From Podarcis raffonei (lineage: Eukaryota; Chordata; Lepidosauria; Squamata; Lacertidae), in contig NC_070619.1 of the NCBI RefSeq assembly GCF_027172205.1, forward strand, positions 8,234,459 through 8,298,458: 64,000 bases of DNA, given 5' to 3'. This document shows, piece after piece, positions 1 to 10,500 of the stretch. The notes under the pieces were generated by a model that had not been told where the DNA came from, did not search any database, and worked only from the letters and a program-made list of their open reading frames with translations. A program made the position numbers and the translations under genes. How positions within the stretch are numbered: the first letter of the stretch is position 1; every line of letters begins with the position of its first letter.

Positions 1-167
1 AATTTAAGGCCTGTAATATGTTTGGGTTCAGTGTATGCGTGTGTGAAGTGTCATTTTGGGGCAACATCACCACTTTGCAATGTGGGTAGGGGAGCACTTT
101 TTGGGGATATTGTTTAAAGCTCCAGATCATTCCGGAAACTTGAATTTGCCAGCACTGTGTAGCATTT

Positions 168-396
168 ATCGTATTTTTTGCTCTATAAGACTCACTTCTT
201 CCCTCCTAAAAAGTAAGGGGAAACGTGTGTGCGTCTTATGGAGCAAATGCAGGCTGCGCAGCTATCCCAGAAGCCAGAACAGCAAGAGGGATCGCTGCTT
301 TCGCTTCACAGCGAATATTTTTTTTCTTGTTTTCCTCCTCCAAAAACTAGGTGCGTCTTGTGGTCTGGTGCATCTTATAGAGCGAAAAATACGGTA
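168..396. mobile_element. MITE A (TACCGTATTTTT ends), copy 1
   Basis: Near-palindromic non-autonomous DNA element with inverted ends TACCGTATTTTTCGCTCTAT. Flanking TA is the target (see 22146). Superfamily not proven. Confidence 0.75.
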
Positions 397-573
397 TATG
401 GGCTTCCTTTAAAAAAACGAGTGTGGGGCTGAGCATTCTGAAAATCTGCCCCGGCCCCCCTTATTTTAACAGGACTCATGAAATCTGCAAATTAGAAAGA
501 TGTATAATTGTTTTTAAGGCAGTCCACTGACAACATTGTTTGCCTTTATTCCAAACAATGATTAAGCAGCAAA
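397..573. other. No feature recognised
   Basis: Short unique-looking stretch between two MITEs; positions 1-167 are likewise unassigned. Confidence 0.4.
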
Positions 574-799
574 TACAGTGGCACCTCAGGTTAAGAATTT
601 AATTTGTTCTGGAGGTCCGTTCTTAACCTGAAACTGTTCTTAACCTGAAGCACCTCTTTAGCTAATGGGGCCTCTTTCTGCCGCTGCGCGATTTCTGTTC
701 TCATCCTGAAGCAAAGTTCTTAACCCAAGGTACTATTTCTGGGTTAGCGGAGTCTATAACCTGAAGTGTCTGTAACCTGAAGCGTCTGTAACCATTCTC
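574..799. mobile_element. MITE B (TACAGTGGTACCTC ends), right end lost
   Basis: Near-palindrome built from repeats of AACCTGAAGC. Its inverted ends TACAGTGGTACCTCGGGTTA and TA target suggest a mariner relation. Confidence 0.72.
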
Positions 800-1097
800 C
801 ACCATTCATGATCCGCAGCAAGAATTCAGAGGTGCCCTTGTCTCCAACCGTGGCTGGATGTCTCTATGGAAAACATAGCAATCACCCTTCTCAACAAATA
901 TGCCCAATCCGCTTTAAAGTAGGTTTCTCTTCTGGTCTGATTCCCAGTCTCCCTATCATATAGCAGTATAGAGATAAACAAAAACTGCACAATGGTTTCT
1001 ACTCAGAAACAATCCCCAATGGATTCAATGAGGCTCGCTTCCCAGGGAAGTGGAGGTTAGGATTGCAACCTAAGTTCTGTGTGTTTCTAGGTGTTAG

Positions 1098-1450
1098 GGG
1101 GACGTGGGTGGCACTGTGGGTTAAACCACAGAGCCTAGGACTTGCCAATCGGAAGGTTGGTGGTTCGAACCCCCGCGATGGGGTGAGCTCCCGTTGCTCG
1201 GTCCCTTCTCCTGCCAACCTAGCAGTTCGGAAGCACATCAAAGTGCAAGTAGATAAATAGGTACCGCTCTGGCGGGAAGGTAAACAGCGTTTCCGTGCGC
1301 TGCTCTGGTTCACCAGAAGCGGCTTAGTCCTGCTGGCCACATGACCTGGAAGTTGTACACTGGCTCCCTTGGCCAGTAAAGCGAGATGAGCACCACAACC
1401 CCAGAGTCGGCCACGACTGGACCTAATGATCAGGGGTCCCTTTAACTTTA
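1098..1450 (+). mobile_element. Sauria SINE, full length
   Basis: tRNA-derived head (GGTTAAACCACAGAGCCTAG... GGTTCGAA with A- and B-box-like words), a central part and the tail AGGGGTCCCTTTACCTTT. This is the squamate Sauria SINE. Other copies are named by position only. Confidence 0.9.
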
Positions 1451-1451
1451 C

Positions 1452-1990
1452 TTAGGTGTTATAAGAAAAAACTGCCCCTTTATCCCTTATGGGGTATCCA
1501 AGATCCTGTATAGAGTCCTTATGTAGGTTCTCTATCAGTAGGAGAAAATAACAGAGGCCAACCAGAGAATATTGAGAAGCAAAGCAGTTAGTAAGTCTGA
1601 TCTTTATTATTGCAACAGGGTCCCCCGCTCACCCCAGGGAGGGAGGAGAGGAACCCAGAACATTGGTGTTGAAGCTGTTATATAGACTTTTGAAACTGCG
1701 TCCCCAGTAGCTCAAGACCACCCCCCAAAACATCATACATACATCACAGAAAGAGATGTATGTATGAAATTTGAGCGCGTTGCTTCTCTCCTGTCTGCCA
1801 GGATACCTGACGGCCTTATCTGATGGCATTTTCTGGGTAGCTGGGCCATTCCTTGGAGATGGTAAACACTTAGTTCCTGAATCTCTTACGCATGTTGAGA
1901 GTGTGCCAGGCTGTATTTGCAAAGGGGAGCATAAGCCCCTACGGTCCAAAGACATTTTCCCATTTCCTTCCTCCTTGCAGAGAAACATCT
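1452..1990 (-). mobile_element. LTR-like repeat, copy 1
   Basis: It begins TGTTATAAG on the plus strand and probably ends near AGAAACA. It shares about 180 bp with 5329-5515, including a minus-strand AATAAAGATCAG. Family unknown; no TSD seen. Confidence 0.4.
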
Positions 1991-2139
1991 GAGGTCAATT
2001 TAGGAGAGTCAAAGTGGCTTCAGGATTGTTCTGTACTATTTCAGACACGTGGTTTGTATACTTATGTATGTGTTTGCCTTGTACATTTAGGAACATTTAT
2101 ATAAATGTATATATATAAATTTATGTGTATATATGTATA

Positions 2140-2912
2140 TCAACAACCTCAGATATGCAGATGACACAACCTTGATGGCAGAAAGTGAGGAAGAATTAAA
2201 GAACCTTTTAATGAGGGTGAAAGAGGAGAGCGCAAAATATGGTCTGAAGCTCAACATCAAAAAAACGAAGATCATGGCCACTGGTCCCATCACCTCCTGG
2301 CAAATAGAAGGGGAAGAAATGGAGGCAGTGAGAGATTTCACTTTCTTGGGCTCCATGATCACTGCAGATTAAAAGACGCCTGCTTCTTGGGAGGAAAGCT
2401 ATGACAAACCTAGACAGCATCTTAAAAAGCAGAGACATCACCTTGCCAACAAAGGTCTGTATAGTTAAAGCTCTGGTTTTCCCAGTAGTGATGTATGGAA
2501 GTGAGAGCTGGACCATAAAGAAGGCTGATCGCCGAAGAATGGATGCTTTTGAATTCTGGTGCTGGAGGAGACTCTTGAGAGTCCCATGGACTGCAAGAAG
2601 AACAAACCTCTCCATTCTGAAAGGAAATCAGCCCTGAGCGCTCACTGGAAGGACAGATCCTGAAGCTGAGGCTCCTAGACTTTGGCCACCTCATGAGAAG
2701 AGAAGACTCCCTGGAAAAGACCCTGATGCTGGGAAAGATGGAGGGCGCAAGGAGAAGGGGACGACAGAGGACGAGATGGTGGGACAGTGTTCTTGAAGGT
2801 GCTAGCATGGGTTTGACCAAACTGCGGGAGGCAGTGGAAGACAGGAGGGCCTGACGTGCTCTGGTCCATGGGGTCACGAAGAGGCGGACACGACTAAACG
2901 ACTAAACAACAA
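2140..2912 (+). mobile_element. Bov-B (RTE) LINE 3' end
   Basis: Encodes YADDTTLMAESEEELKNLL and following Bov-B sequence with an internal deletion. It ends CGACTAAACGACTAAACAAC, inserted in an AT-rich tract. Confidence 0.9.
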
Positions 2913-3028
2913 CATATGTATATATATATGTATTTATATAAATTTTTATTTATTTATTTATAAATGTATGTATATTTATGTATATGTAAAAATTTATATA
3001 AAGACCTTAGAATGCCTATAAAACTTTT

Positions 3029-3680
3029 TTGCAATCTTCCCCATGCGCGCCCACGGACCAGGATGAAGGACAAAACAGATGGGAGCCCCCACCAACCCTT
3101 CCAGGCCCTCCTCGACCCTCCCGCGCCCTGTGGATAAGGAGGAGACCCAGGAGTCCTGTGCAACGGTGTTTGCAACACAGAGGGAGAACCATGCAGCCCT
3201 GCAAAAACCCAGCGCCCGGGCGAGATCCCAAATAAAATGTTATGTTTCACAGGCAAGCGCTGTGATGCGGAAGGGCGGGTTTGCGGCGGGGAGAAGCCCG
3301 TTTGGTTTTCTCTCTCTTTTTTGCATAAAGGAGGCAGGAGACGCCGAGAGGGAGGAGGAAAGATTGCAGCCGCAGGTTGCTCGCTTTGCAAGGAGACACC
3401 CGCTCCGGCGACACGCCAGCTCGTAATGGATCACTCAGTGATCATTTCCAAAAAGGCTCCCCCCCCCCCGGAGCAGCAAGGACGTGACGTCACCCCAGGG
3501 TTCAGCTGGGTGCACGCGCCTTCCCTTTCGGGGGATGCAATGCAGGCTAGGGCTCGTTTCGCAAGGGAGGCAAGCGTGCACCTGCGCATACGCAGAGTGC
3601 ATTTCCCCCACGGTCCTTCACAGAGCAGCAAGCGAGCTATAGGGCCGGGAAGCGGTCCATTATTCTGCAATTATTGGGTT
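3029..3680. promoter_or_regulatory. CpG-rich island with CRE and NRF1-like sites
   Basis: This stretch is CpG-rich and not recognisably repeat-derived. It has a perfect palindromic CRE (TGACGTCA) at 3485-3492 and TGCGCATACGCA near 3583-3594, one base off an NRF1 palindrome. It lies about 0.9 kb upstream of the GTPBP3 ATG. It could be a distal promoter part, an alternative first exon or a divergent promoter. Open frames here show no known protein. Confidence 0.35.
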
Positions 3681-3721
3681 AAACTTGGTTCTGAGGAGCC
3701 CAATAAAACCCATCGCCCTCT

Positions 3722-4050
3722 CTATTATTATTATTATTAATAATAATAATCGAGTTTATATAGGCAAGCGTTTGCAAACCTTTACAAAACCATCAGCCAA
3801 ATTATTATTATTATTATTATTTATCGAGTTTATATAGGCAAGCGTTTGCAAACCTTTACAAAACCATCAGCCAAATTATTATTATTATTATTATTATTAT
3901 TAATCGAGTTTATATAGGCAAGCGTTTGCAAACCTTTACAAAACCATCAGCCAAATTATTATTATTATTATTATTATTATTAATCGAGTTTATATAGGCA
4001 AGCGTTTGCAAACCTTTACAAAACCACCAGCCAAATAATAATAATAGAAG
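3722..4050. repeat. Minisatellite, about four 75-bp units
   Basis: Each unit has (ATT)n, then ATCGAGTTTATATAGGCAAG, CGTTTGCAAACCTTTACAAA and ACCATCAGCCAA. Units 2-4 differ mainly in (ATT)n length. Confidence 0.9.
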
Positions 4051-4199
4051 AAAAAGATGCTCAAATGGCAGATATTGAAGTTTCCACAATTATCTCGCTT
4101 TGGGATCAGTCGCCGCTTGGAAATGAAAACTTTAACCAAGCTTCAAAGCCGTGCAATTTTAAACCTAAAGTCTCTGCGGCGGCAGCAATAGCAGGGAAA

Positions 4200-4483
4200 A
4201 AAAAGGCTCGAGGCCCCGCCCCTCTCGCTAAGCCCCTCCCTCCTTCCCTCTCCGTTCCATTCCCCCCGCCCCTTTCCCACATCCACCAATCGCGTTGCAG
4301 AAGGGCGCACCTACGCCGCCCGCAGTTGAAGCCGAAAGCGTGCGTCACTGCCGTGCTGGCAAGGGGAGCTTGCAAAAGGCTGCGCTCATTCATGCAATAG
4401 GTTGCGCGCAGGATGGAGCCTGGGAAGGGGGCAAGCGTGCTTGCGGGAGGCGGAGCTTTGCACCAGTGACTTGCTTGAGGGTC
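4200..4483 (+). promoter_or_regulatory. Probable GTPBP3 core promoter
   Basis: This G+C-rich stretch directly upstream of the GTPBP3 ATG has GC-box-like ccccgcccc runs (4214-4222 and 4265-4273), a CCAAT box at 4286-4290 and no TATA box, as expected for a housekeeping promoter. Inferred from position and motifs only. Confidence 0.5.
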
Positions 4484-4551
4484 ATGTGGAGTGCCTTGCA
4501 GGGGAGGCTGTTGTTTGCGAGGAATCCTGGCACCTCCAAGGTGTTCTGCAG
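4484..4551 (+). CDS. GTPBP3: GTPBP3 exon 1 (mitochondrial presequence)
   Basis: The exon encodes residues 1-22, beginning [15 protein letters not shown], a basic and hydrophobic presequence without acidic residues. The donor is cag|gtaggt. It ends with two bases of Arg23, completed by exon 2. An upstream in-frame ATG at 4295 would add a peptide unlike the family. Confidence 0.9.
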
Positions 4552-7500
4552 GTAGGTGGCTGTGGGTGGGTGTGCGCGCAGAGTAGCTTTCTCCAGGCGC
4601 AGCAATTGCCAGCGGTTGCATTTCTTTGTTGTTGTTGAGTCGTTTAGTCGTGTCCGCCTCTTCGTGACCCCCTGGACCAGAGCACGCCAGGCCCTCCTGT
4701 CTTCCACTTCCTCCCGCAGTTTGGTCAGACTCATGTTTGTAGCTTCGTCCTCTGTCGTCCCCTTCTCCTTGTTCCCTCAATCTTTCCCAGCATCAGGATC
4801 TTGTCCAGGGAGTCTTCTCTTCTCATGAGGTGGCCAAAGTCTTGGAGCCTCAGCTTCAGGATCTGGATTCCCTAACCCCCTGTTATAAGAAAAACTGCTC
4901 TTATGGGGTACCCAAGAGCCCATATAGAGTCCTTTTGTAGGTTCTCTATCGGTAGGACAAAACTGTTGTTGTTGTTGAGTCGTTTAGTCATGTCCGACTC
5001 TTCGTGACCCCCTGAACCAGAGCACGCCAGGCACTCCTGTCTTCCACTGCCTCCCGCAGTTTGGTCAAACTCATGCTGGCAGCTTCGAGAACACTATCCC
5101 ACCATCTCATCCTCTGTCGTCCCCTTCTCCTTGCGCCCTCCATCTTTCCCAACATCAGGGTCTTTTCCAGGGAGTCTTCTCTTCTCATGAGGTGGCCAAA
5201 GTACTGGAGCCTCAGCTTCAGGATCTGTCCTTCCAGTGAGCACTCAGGGCTGATTTCCTTCCGAATGGAGAAGTTTGATCTTCTTGCAGTCTATGGGACT
5301 CTCAAGAGTCTCCTCCAGCACCAGAATTCAACCCCCTGTTATAAGAAAAACTGCCCCTTTATCCCTTATGGGGTACCCAAGAGCCCATATAGAGTCCTTT
5401 TGTAGGTTCTCTATCGGTAGGAGAAAAATTACAGAGGCCAACCAGAGAATATTGAGAAGCAAAGCAGCTAGTAAGCCTGATCTTTATTAAACTGTTGCAA
5501 TAGGGCGCTCACTGCCACACACACCATGCTCTAAACAACTGAGCTATGCAGCTGAAGAACGTTTAAAACCGGCCTTAGAATGTTTCAAACTATTAACAGC
5601 TTTGAGTTGGTTTTCGGAATCGTAAAACTGCTTTATAATGTTTGGCATTTGGTTTTTGAGTTCTGTTATCTATTTGCCACCCCTTTGGCTTCTTTGCGAG
5701 GAAGGCCAAGGTATAAATTCAGTAAAAATTTGTTGTTGAATGTTGCTTTGCTGTTTATTTTAAAGTTCTTGTTACTTTTTGTATTGGATCAGGTTGTTAC
5801 TGTTCATGTCTGATGTTTTTATACGTGTTGGAGGCTGCCCAGAGTGGCTGGGGCAACCCAGTCGGATGGGTGGGATATGTATGTATGAATGAATAAACAA
5901 ATAAATAAATGAAATTGATTAAATAAAGTCTTATATATGCCTTTTCAAGAGAAGCAGGGAAATCCATGGTGGAAAAGAAGCTCCAGCTGCAATGGCTGTC
6001 TCTACTGTTTGTTGTTGTTGTCGCTTAGTCATGTCCGCCTCTTCGTGACCCCCTGGACCAGAGCACGCCAGGCCCTCCTGTCTTCCACTGCCTCCTGCAG
6101 TTTGGTCAAACTCATGTTCGCAGCTTCGAGAACACTGTCCCGCCATCTCGTCCTCTGTCGCCCCCTTCTCCTTGTGCCCTCCATCTTTCCCAACATCAGG
6201 GTCTTTTCCAGGGAGTCTTCTCTTCTCATGAGGTGGCCAAAGTCTTGGAGCCTCAGCTTTAGGATCTGTCCTTCCAGTGAGCACTCAGGGCTGATTTCCT
6301 TCCGAATGGAGAGGTTTGATCTTCTTGCAGTCCATGGGACTCTCAAGAGTCTCCTCCAGCACCAGAATTCAAAAGCATCAATTCTTCGGCGATCAGCCTT
6401 CTTTATGGTCCAGCTCTCACCTCCGTACATCACTACTGGGAAAACCAGAGCTTTTACTATACGGACCTTTGTTGGCAAGGTGATGTCTCTACTTTTTAAG
6501 ATGCTGTCTAGGTTTGTCATTGCTTTTCTCCCAAGAAGCAGGCGTCTTTTAATTTCATGACTGCTGTCACCATCTGCAGTGATCATGGAGCCCAAGAAAG
6601 TAAAATCTCTCACTGCCTCCATTTCTTCCCCTTCTATTTGCCAGGAGGTGATGGGACCAGTGGCCATTTATACAAATACATTATCACAAATCTTCTCTTT
6701 AAGATTCTTTGAATCGCTAGACTTCCCTCCATACCCTCTTCTGGTTCCTTTATATATAATCCAAATTCTTCTGCATTTCTATACTTACACAGTGGTACCA
6801 CTTCCATACATCACTACTGGGAAAACCATAGCTTTGACTATACGGACCTTTGTTGGCAAGGTGATGTCTCTGCTTTTTAAGATGCTGTCTTTACTGCTAT
6901 AGGCAGTAAATGCTTCTGAATACCAGTTGCTGAAAATCACAAGTAGGGGAGAGTTGCTACTCTTGCACTTAGGTCCAGCTTGTGGGCTTCTCCTGGTACT
7001 GTAAAAACAGGAGGCTGGACTAGATGGGCTCCCTTTGGCCCGACCCAGCTGCTGCTTGGCAGTTCTGACGCTCGCCAGCCATCTCACCTGTCCCATTTCC
7101 TTCCACCGCAGGTCGTGTTGCCGAGCCGCGAAGAGGGACACCATCTTTGCGCTGTCTTCGGGCCAGGGGAAATGCGGGGTGGCCGTGATTCGAACCAGCG
7201 GCCCGGCCAGCAGCATGGCCCTGGTCCGCCTGACGAGGGGGGAGGTGCCTCTTCCGAGAGTGGCCACGCTGCGGCCGATCTGCGACCCCCGGTCTGCCGA
7301 AACCCTGGACCGCGGCCTCGTCTTGTGGTTCCCAGGTGAGCGGATCTGGGCACCTGCGCTGAATGTATCTGTGAGGGTGAAGGGAGAGACTCCATCAAGC
7401 AAGGCGTCTTTCCACCTGCCTTGCCCTACCCTCTGCTTCTCAATGTGTGTTGTATTGTGGCTTGCCGTTGTTTTATTGATTATACAGTGGTACCTCGGGT

Positions 7501-10500
7501 TAAGTACTTAATTCGTTCCGGAGGTCCGGACTTAACCTGAAACTGTTCTTAACCTGAAGCACCACTTTAGCTAATGGGGCCTCCTGCTGCCGCCGCTGCA
7601 CGATTTCTGTTCTCATCCTGAAGCAAAGTTCTTAACCCGAGGTACTATTTCTGGGTTAGCGGAGTCTGTAACCTGAAGCGTATGTAACCTGAAGCATATG
7701 TAACCTGAGGTACCACTGTATATGAAATCAGGGGTCAGATTTGAGCTACAAGGCGGCTTAGTTTGGTCAGAATCAAGTATAGTACAGTGGTACCCTACAT
7801 CATATTTGACCCTGCTTAGCTTTGCAGGTGTGCGGGCGGTTTTATTGCTGCACCAGCTTTAGCTCCCTCTTTCGGACCCCCTGCTATTGATCACCCCCAT
7901 TTCTCTCTCCTTCCGTCACCCCCCACCCCCGTTCTCACTTGCCTTTTGATAACAATAATACAGTGGTACCTCGGGTTAAGTACTTAATTCATTCTGGAGG
8001 TCCGTTCTTAACCTGAAACTGTTCTTAACCTGAGGTACCACTTTAGCTAATGGGGCCTCCCGCTGCCACCAGAGCACAATTTCTGTTCTCATCCTGAAGC
8101 AAAGTTCTTAACCCGAGGTAATATTTCTGGGTTAGTGGAGTCTGTAACCTGAAGCGTATGTAACCTGAAGAGTATGTAACCCGAGGTACCACTGTAGTTT
8201 AGATATTCTTGTAACTGTTGAGTGGATTTCTCTTTAACTTTTATATGTTGATATTATTATTTTATACTATTCTAATGATTGTTGAATGTTACTTTTTTGA
8301 TGGAGGTTGCCTATTTTAAAGTTATGTTTTATTATCTTTTTTTATTAGGTTTTCCATATTTCATTACATTACATTACATTTCATTTCATTTCATTACATT
8401 TCAGTATGAAAAAAATAAAAAAATTCATAACTTAAAGCATTGCTTTAAAGTTTCCCTTCCCGCCGGAGTGGTACCTATTTATCTACTTGCACTTTGACGT
8501 GCTTTCGAACTGCTAGGTTGGCAGGAGCAGGGACCGAGCAACGGGAGCTCACCCCGTCATTGCGGGGATTCGAACCGCCGACCTTCTGATCGGCAAGCCC
8601 TAGGCTCTGTGGTTTAACCTCATAAATTCTATCAAAAGCTATAGCCAAATAACCAGAAAGAGGAAGCACAACTCACTTAAGGTTGATATGCAGTAGTTTT
8701 CCTTCATCTGAATGTAGCCAGTGAGCATGAGTGTTTAGAGAGCCAATTGGGTGTTATGAGCTATGAAATCTCAGGAACACACTTTCCCCAAAAGCTTTCC
8801 CCAATTTTGGCTGCTGGTGTAGATGGGGCTCCCTTTGGCCTGACCCCACATGGACTTCTTAGCGTCTTATGACTCCTCTTCCAATTCTTTGCCTCCTCTC
8901 TGTCCGGCGCGGCAATTATAGTAATCATTGTTTAAATTTCTGCCCTGGCTTTTCCTCGCATGGGGCACCTAGGGGCAGCAGGCGGCAAAGGGGTAATTAA
9001 TCCCAAGCGCTGTCTTGTTGTTGTTTTTCAGGGCCGGGCAGTTTCACGGGTGAAGACAGCGCAGAGTTCCATGTCCACGGAGGGCCGGCTGTGGTGAGCG
9101 GCGTCTTGAAGGCTTTGGGTGTGTCTTACTACCTGTGTTCCAAACTGACTTTGTTAGGCTGGGTGACTTGGGCTGAAGGACCCTGTTTTGAAGACCTCTT
9201 CTCTTGTTGCTTTTTGTAAAAAAAATAAAAATATTTTAATTAATTTTCCACATTTACGTTTTCACAATTGAAAACAAAAATTAACTCACATTTCTACCGG
9301 ATCTAGATTTATACAAATGTTGTTGTTTAGTCGTTCAGTCGTGTCCGACTCTTCGTGACCCCATGGACCAGAGCACGCCAGGCCCTCCTGTCTTCCACTG
9401 CCTCCCCCAGTTTGGTCAAACTCATGCTGGTAGCTTCGAGAACACTGTCCCACCATCTCGTCCTCCGTCGTCCCCTTCTCCTTGTGCCCTCCATCTTTCC
9501 CCACATCAGGGTCTTTTCCAGGGAGTCTTCTCTTCTCATGAGGTGGCCAAAGTCTTGGAGCCTCAGCTTCAGGATCTGTCCTTCCCGTGAGCACTCAGGG
9601 CTGATTTCCTTCAGAATGGAGAGGTTTGATCTTCTTGCAGTCCATGGGACTCTCAAGAGTCTCCTCCAGCACCAGAATTCAAATGCATCCATTCTTCGGC
9701 GATCAGCCTTCTTTATGGTCCAGCTCTCACTTTCATACATCACTGCTGGGAAAACCATAGCTTGAACTACATGGACCTTTGTCGGCAAGGTGATGTCTCT
9801 ACTTTTTAAGATGCTGTCTAGGTTTGTCATTGCTTTTCTCCCAAGAAGCAGGCGTCTTTTAATTTCATGACTGCTGTCACCATCTGCAGTGATCATGGAG
9901 CCCAAGAAAGTAAAATCTCTCACTGCCTCCATTTCTTCCCCTTCTATTTGCCAGGAGGTGATGGGACCAGTGGCCATTTATACAAATACATCCCATCACA
10001 TTATCACAAATCTTCTCTTTAAGATTCTTTGAATCGCTAGACTTCCCTCCATACCCTCTTCTGGTTCCTTTATATATAATCCAAATTCTTCTGCATTTCC
10101 ATACTTACACAGTGGTACCTCCGGTTGCAGACGGGATCCGTTCCGGAGCTCCGGTCGGATCCTGGGGTTTCCGCAACGGGAGGTGCCTGTTCTGTGCATG
10201 TGTGCAGTGCGGTAGAGCGCTTCTGCGCATGTGTGCGCGGCAAAACCCGGAAAAATACTTCCAGGTTTGCTGTGTGCGTATCCCAAAGTATATGTAACTG
10301 GAGATGAATGTAAGGAGAGGTACCACTGTACTTTTCTAATTATTATTTCCAGTGTTTTCTCTCTCTAATTTTCTACTGGTTGCAAGCATTAACTTGAAAT
10401 CCTGCCAAGGTATCAAACCTGTTTGCAGTATTTCTGCACATAAACAATAAACAATTCCCACTCTTTCTTAAACTTCTCGTTGTCATAGTCTCTGAGCTTT

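Noticed and set aside
1110-1180. Functional tRNA gene
   Set aside because: The A/B-box-like words are the head of the Sauria SINE; no complete cloverleaf is evident, and the same head recurs over 20 times.
3722-4050. CRISPR-like array
   Set aside because: The units repeat head to tail without unique spacers; it is a minisatellite in a vertebrate genome.
4106-4780. 224-codon minus-strand frame across the GTPBP3 promoter
   Set aside because: Low-complexity translation of G+C-rich DNA that runs into Bov-B sequence; no domain.
6029-6667. Long open minus-strand frames (also 9327-9977, 34376-34981) as host genes
   Set aside because: The products are the C-terminal part of Bov-B reverse transcriptase, repeated at many sites.
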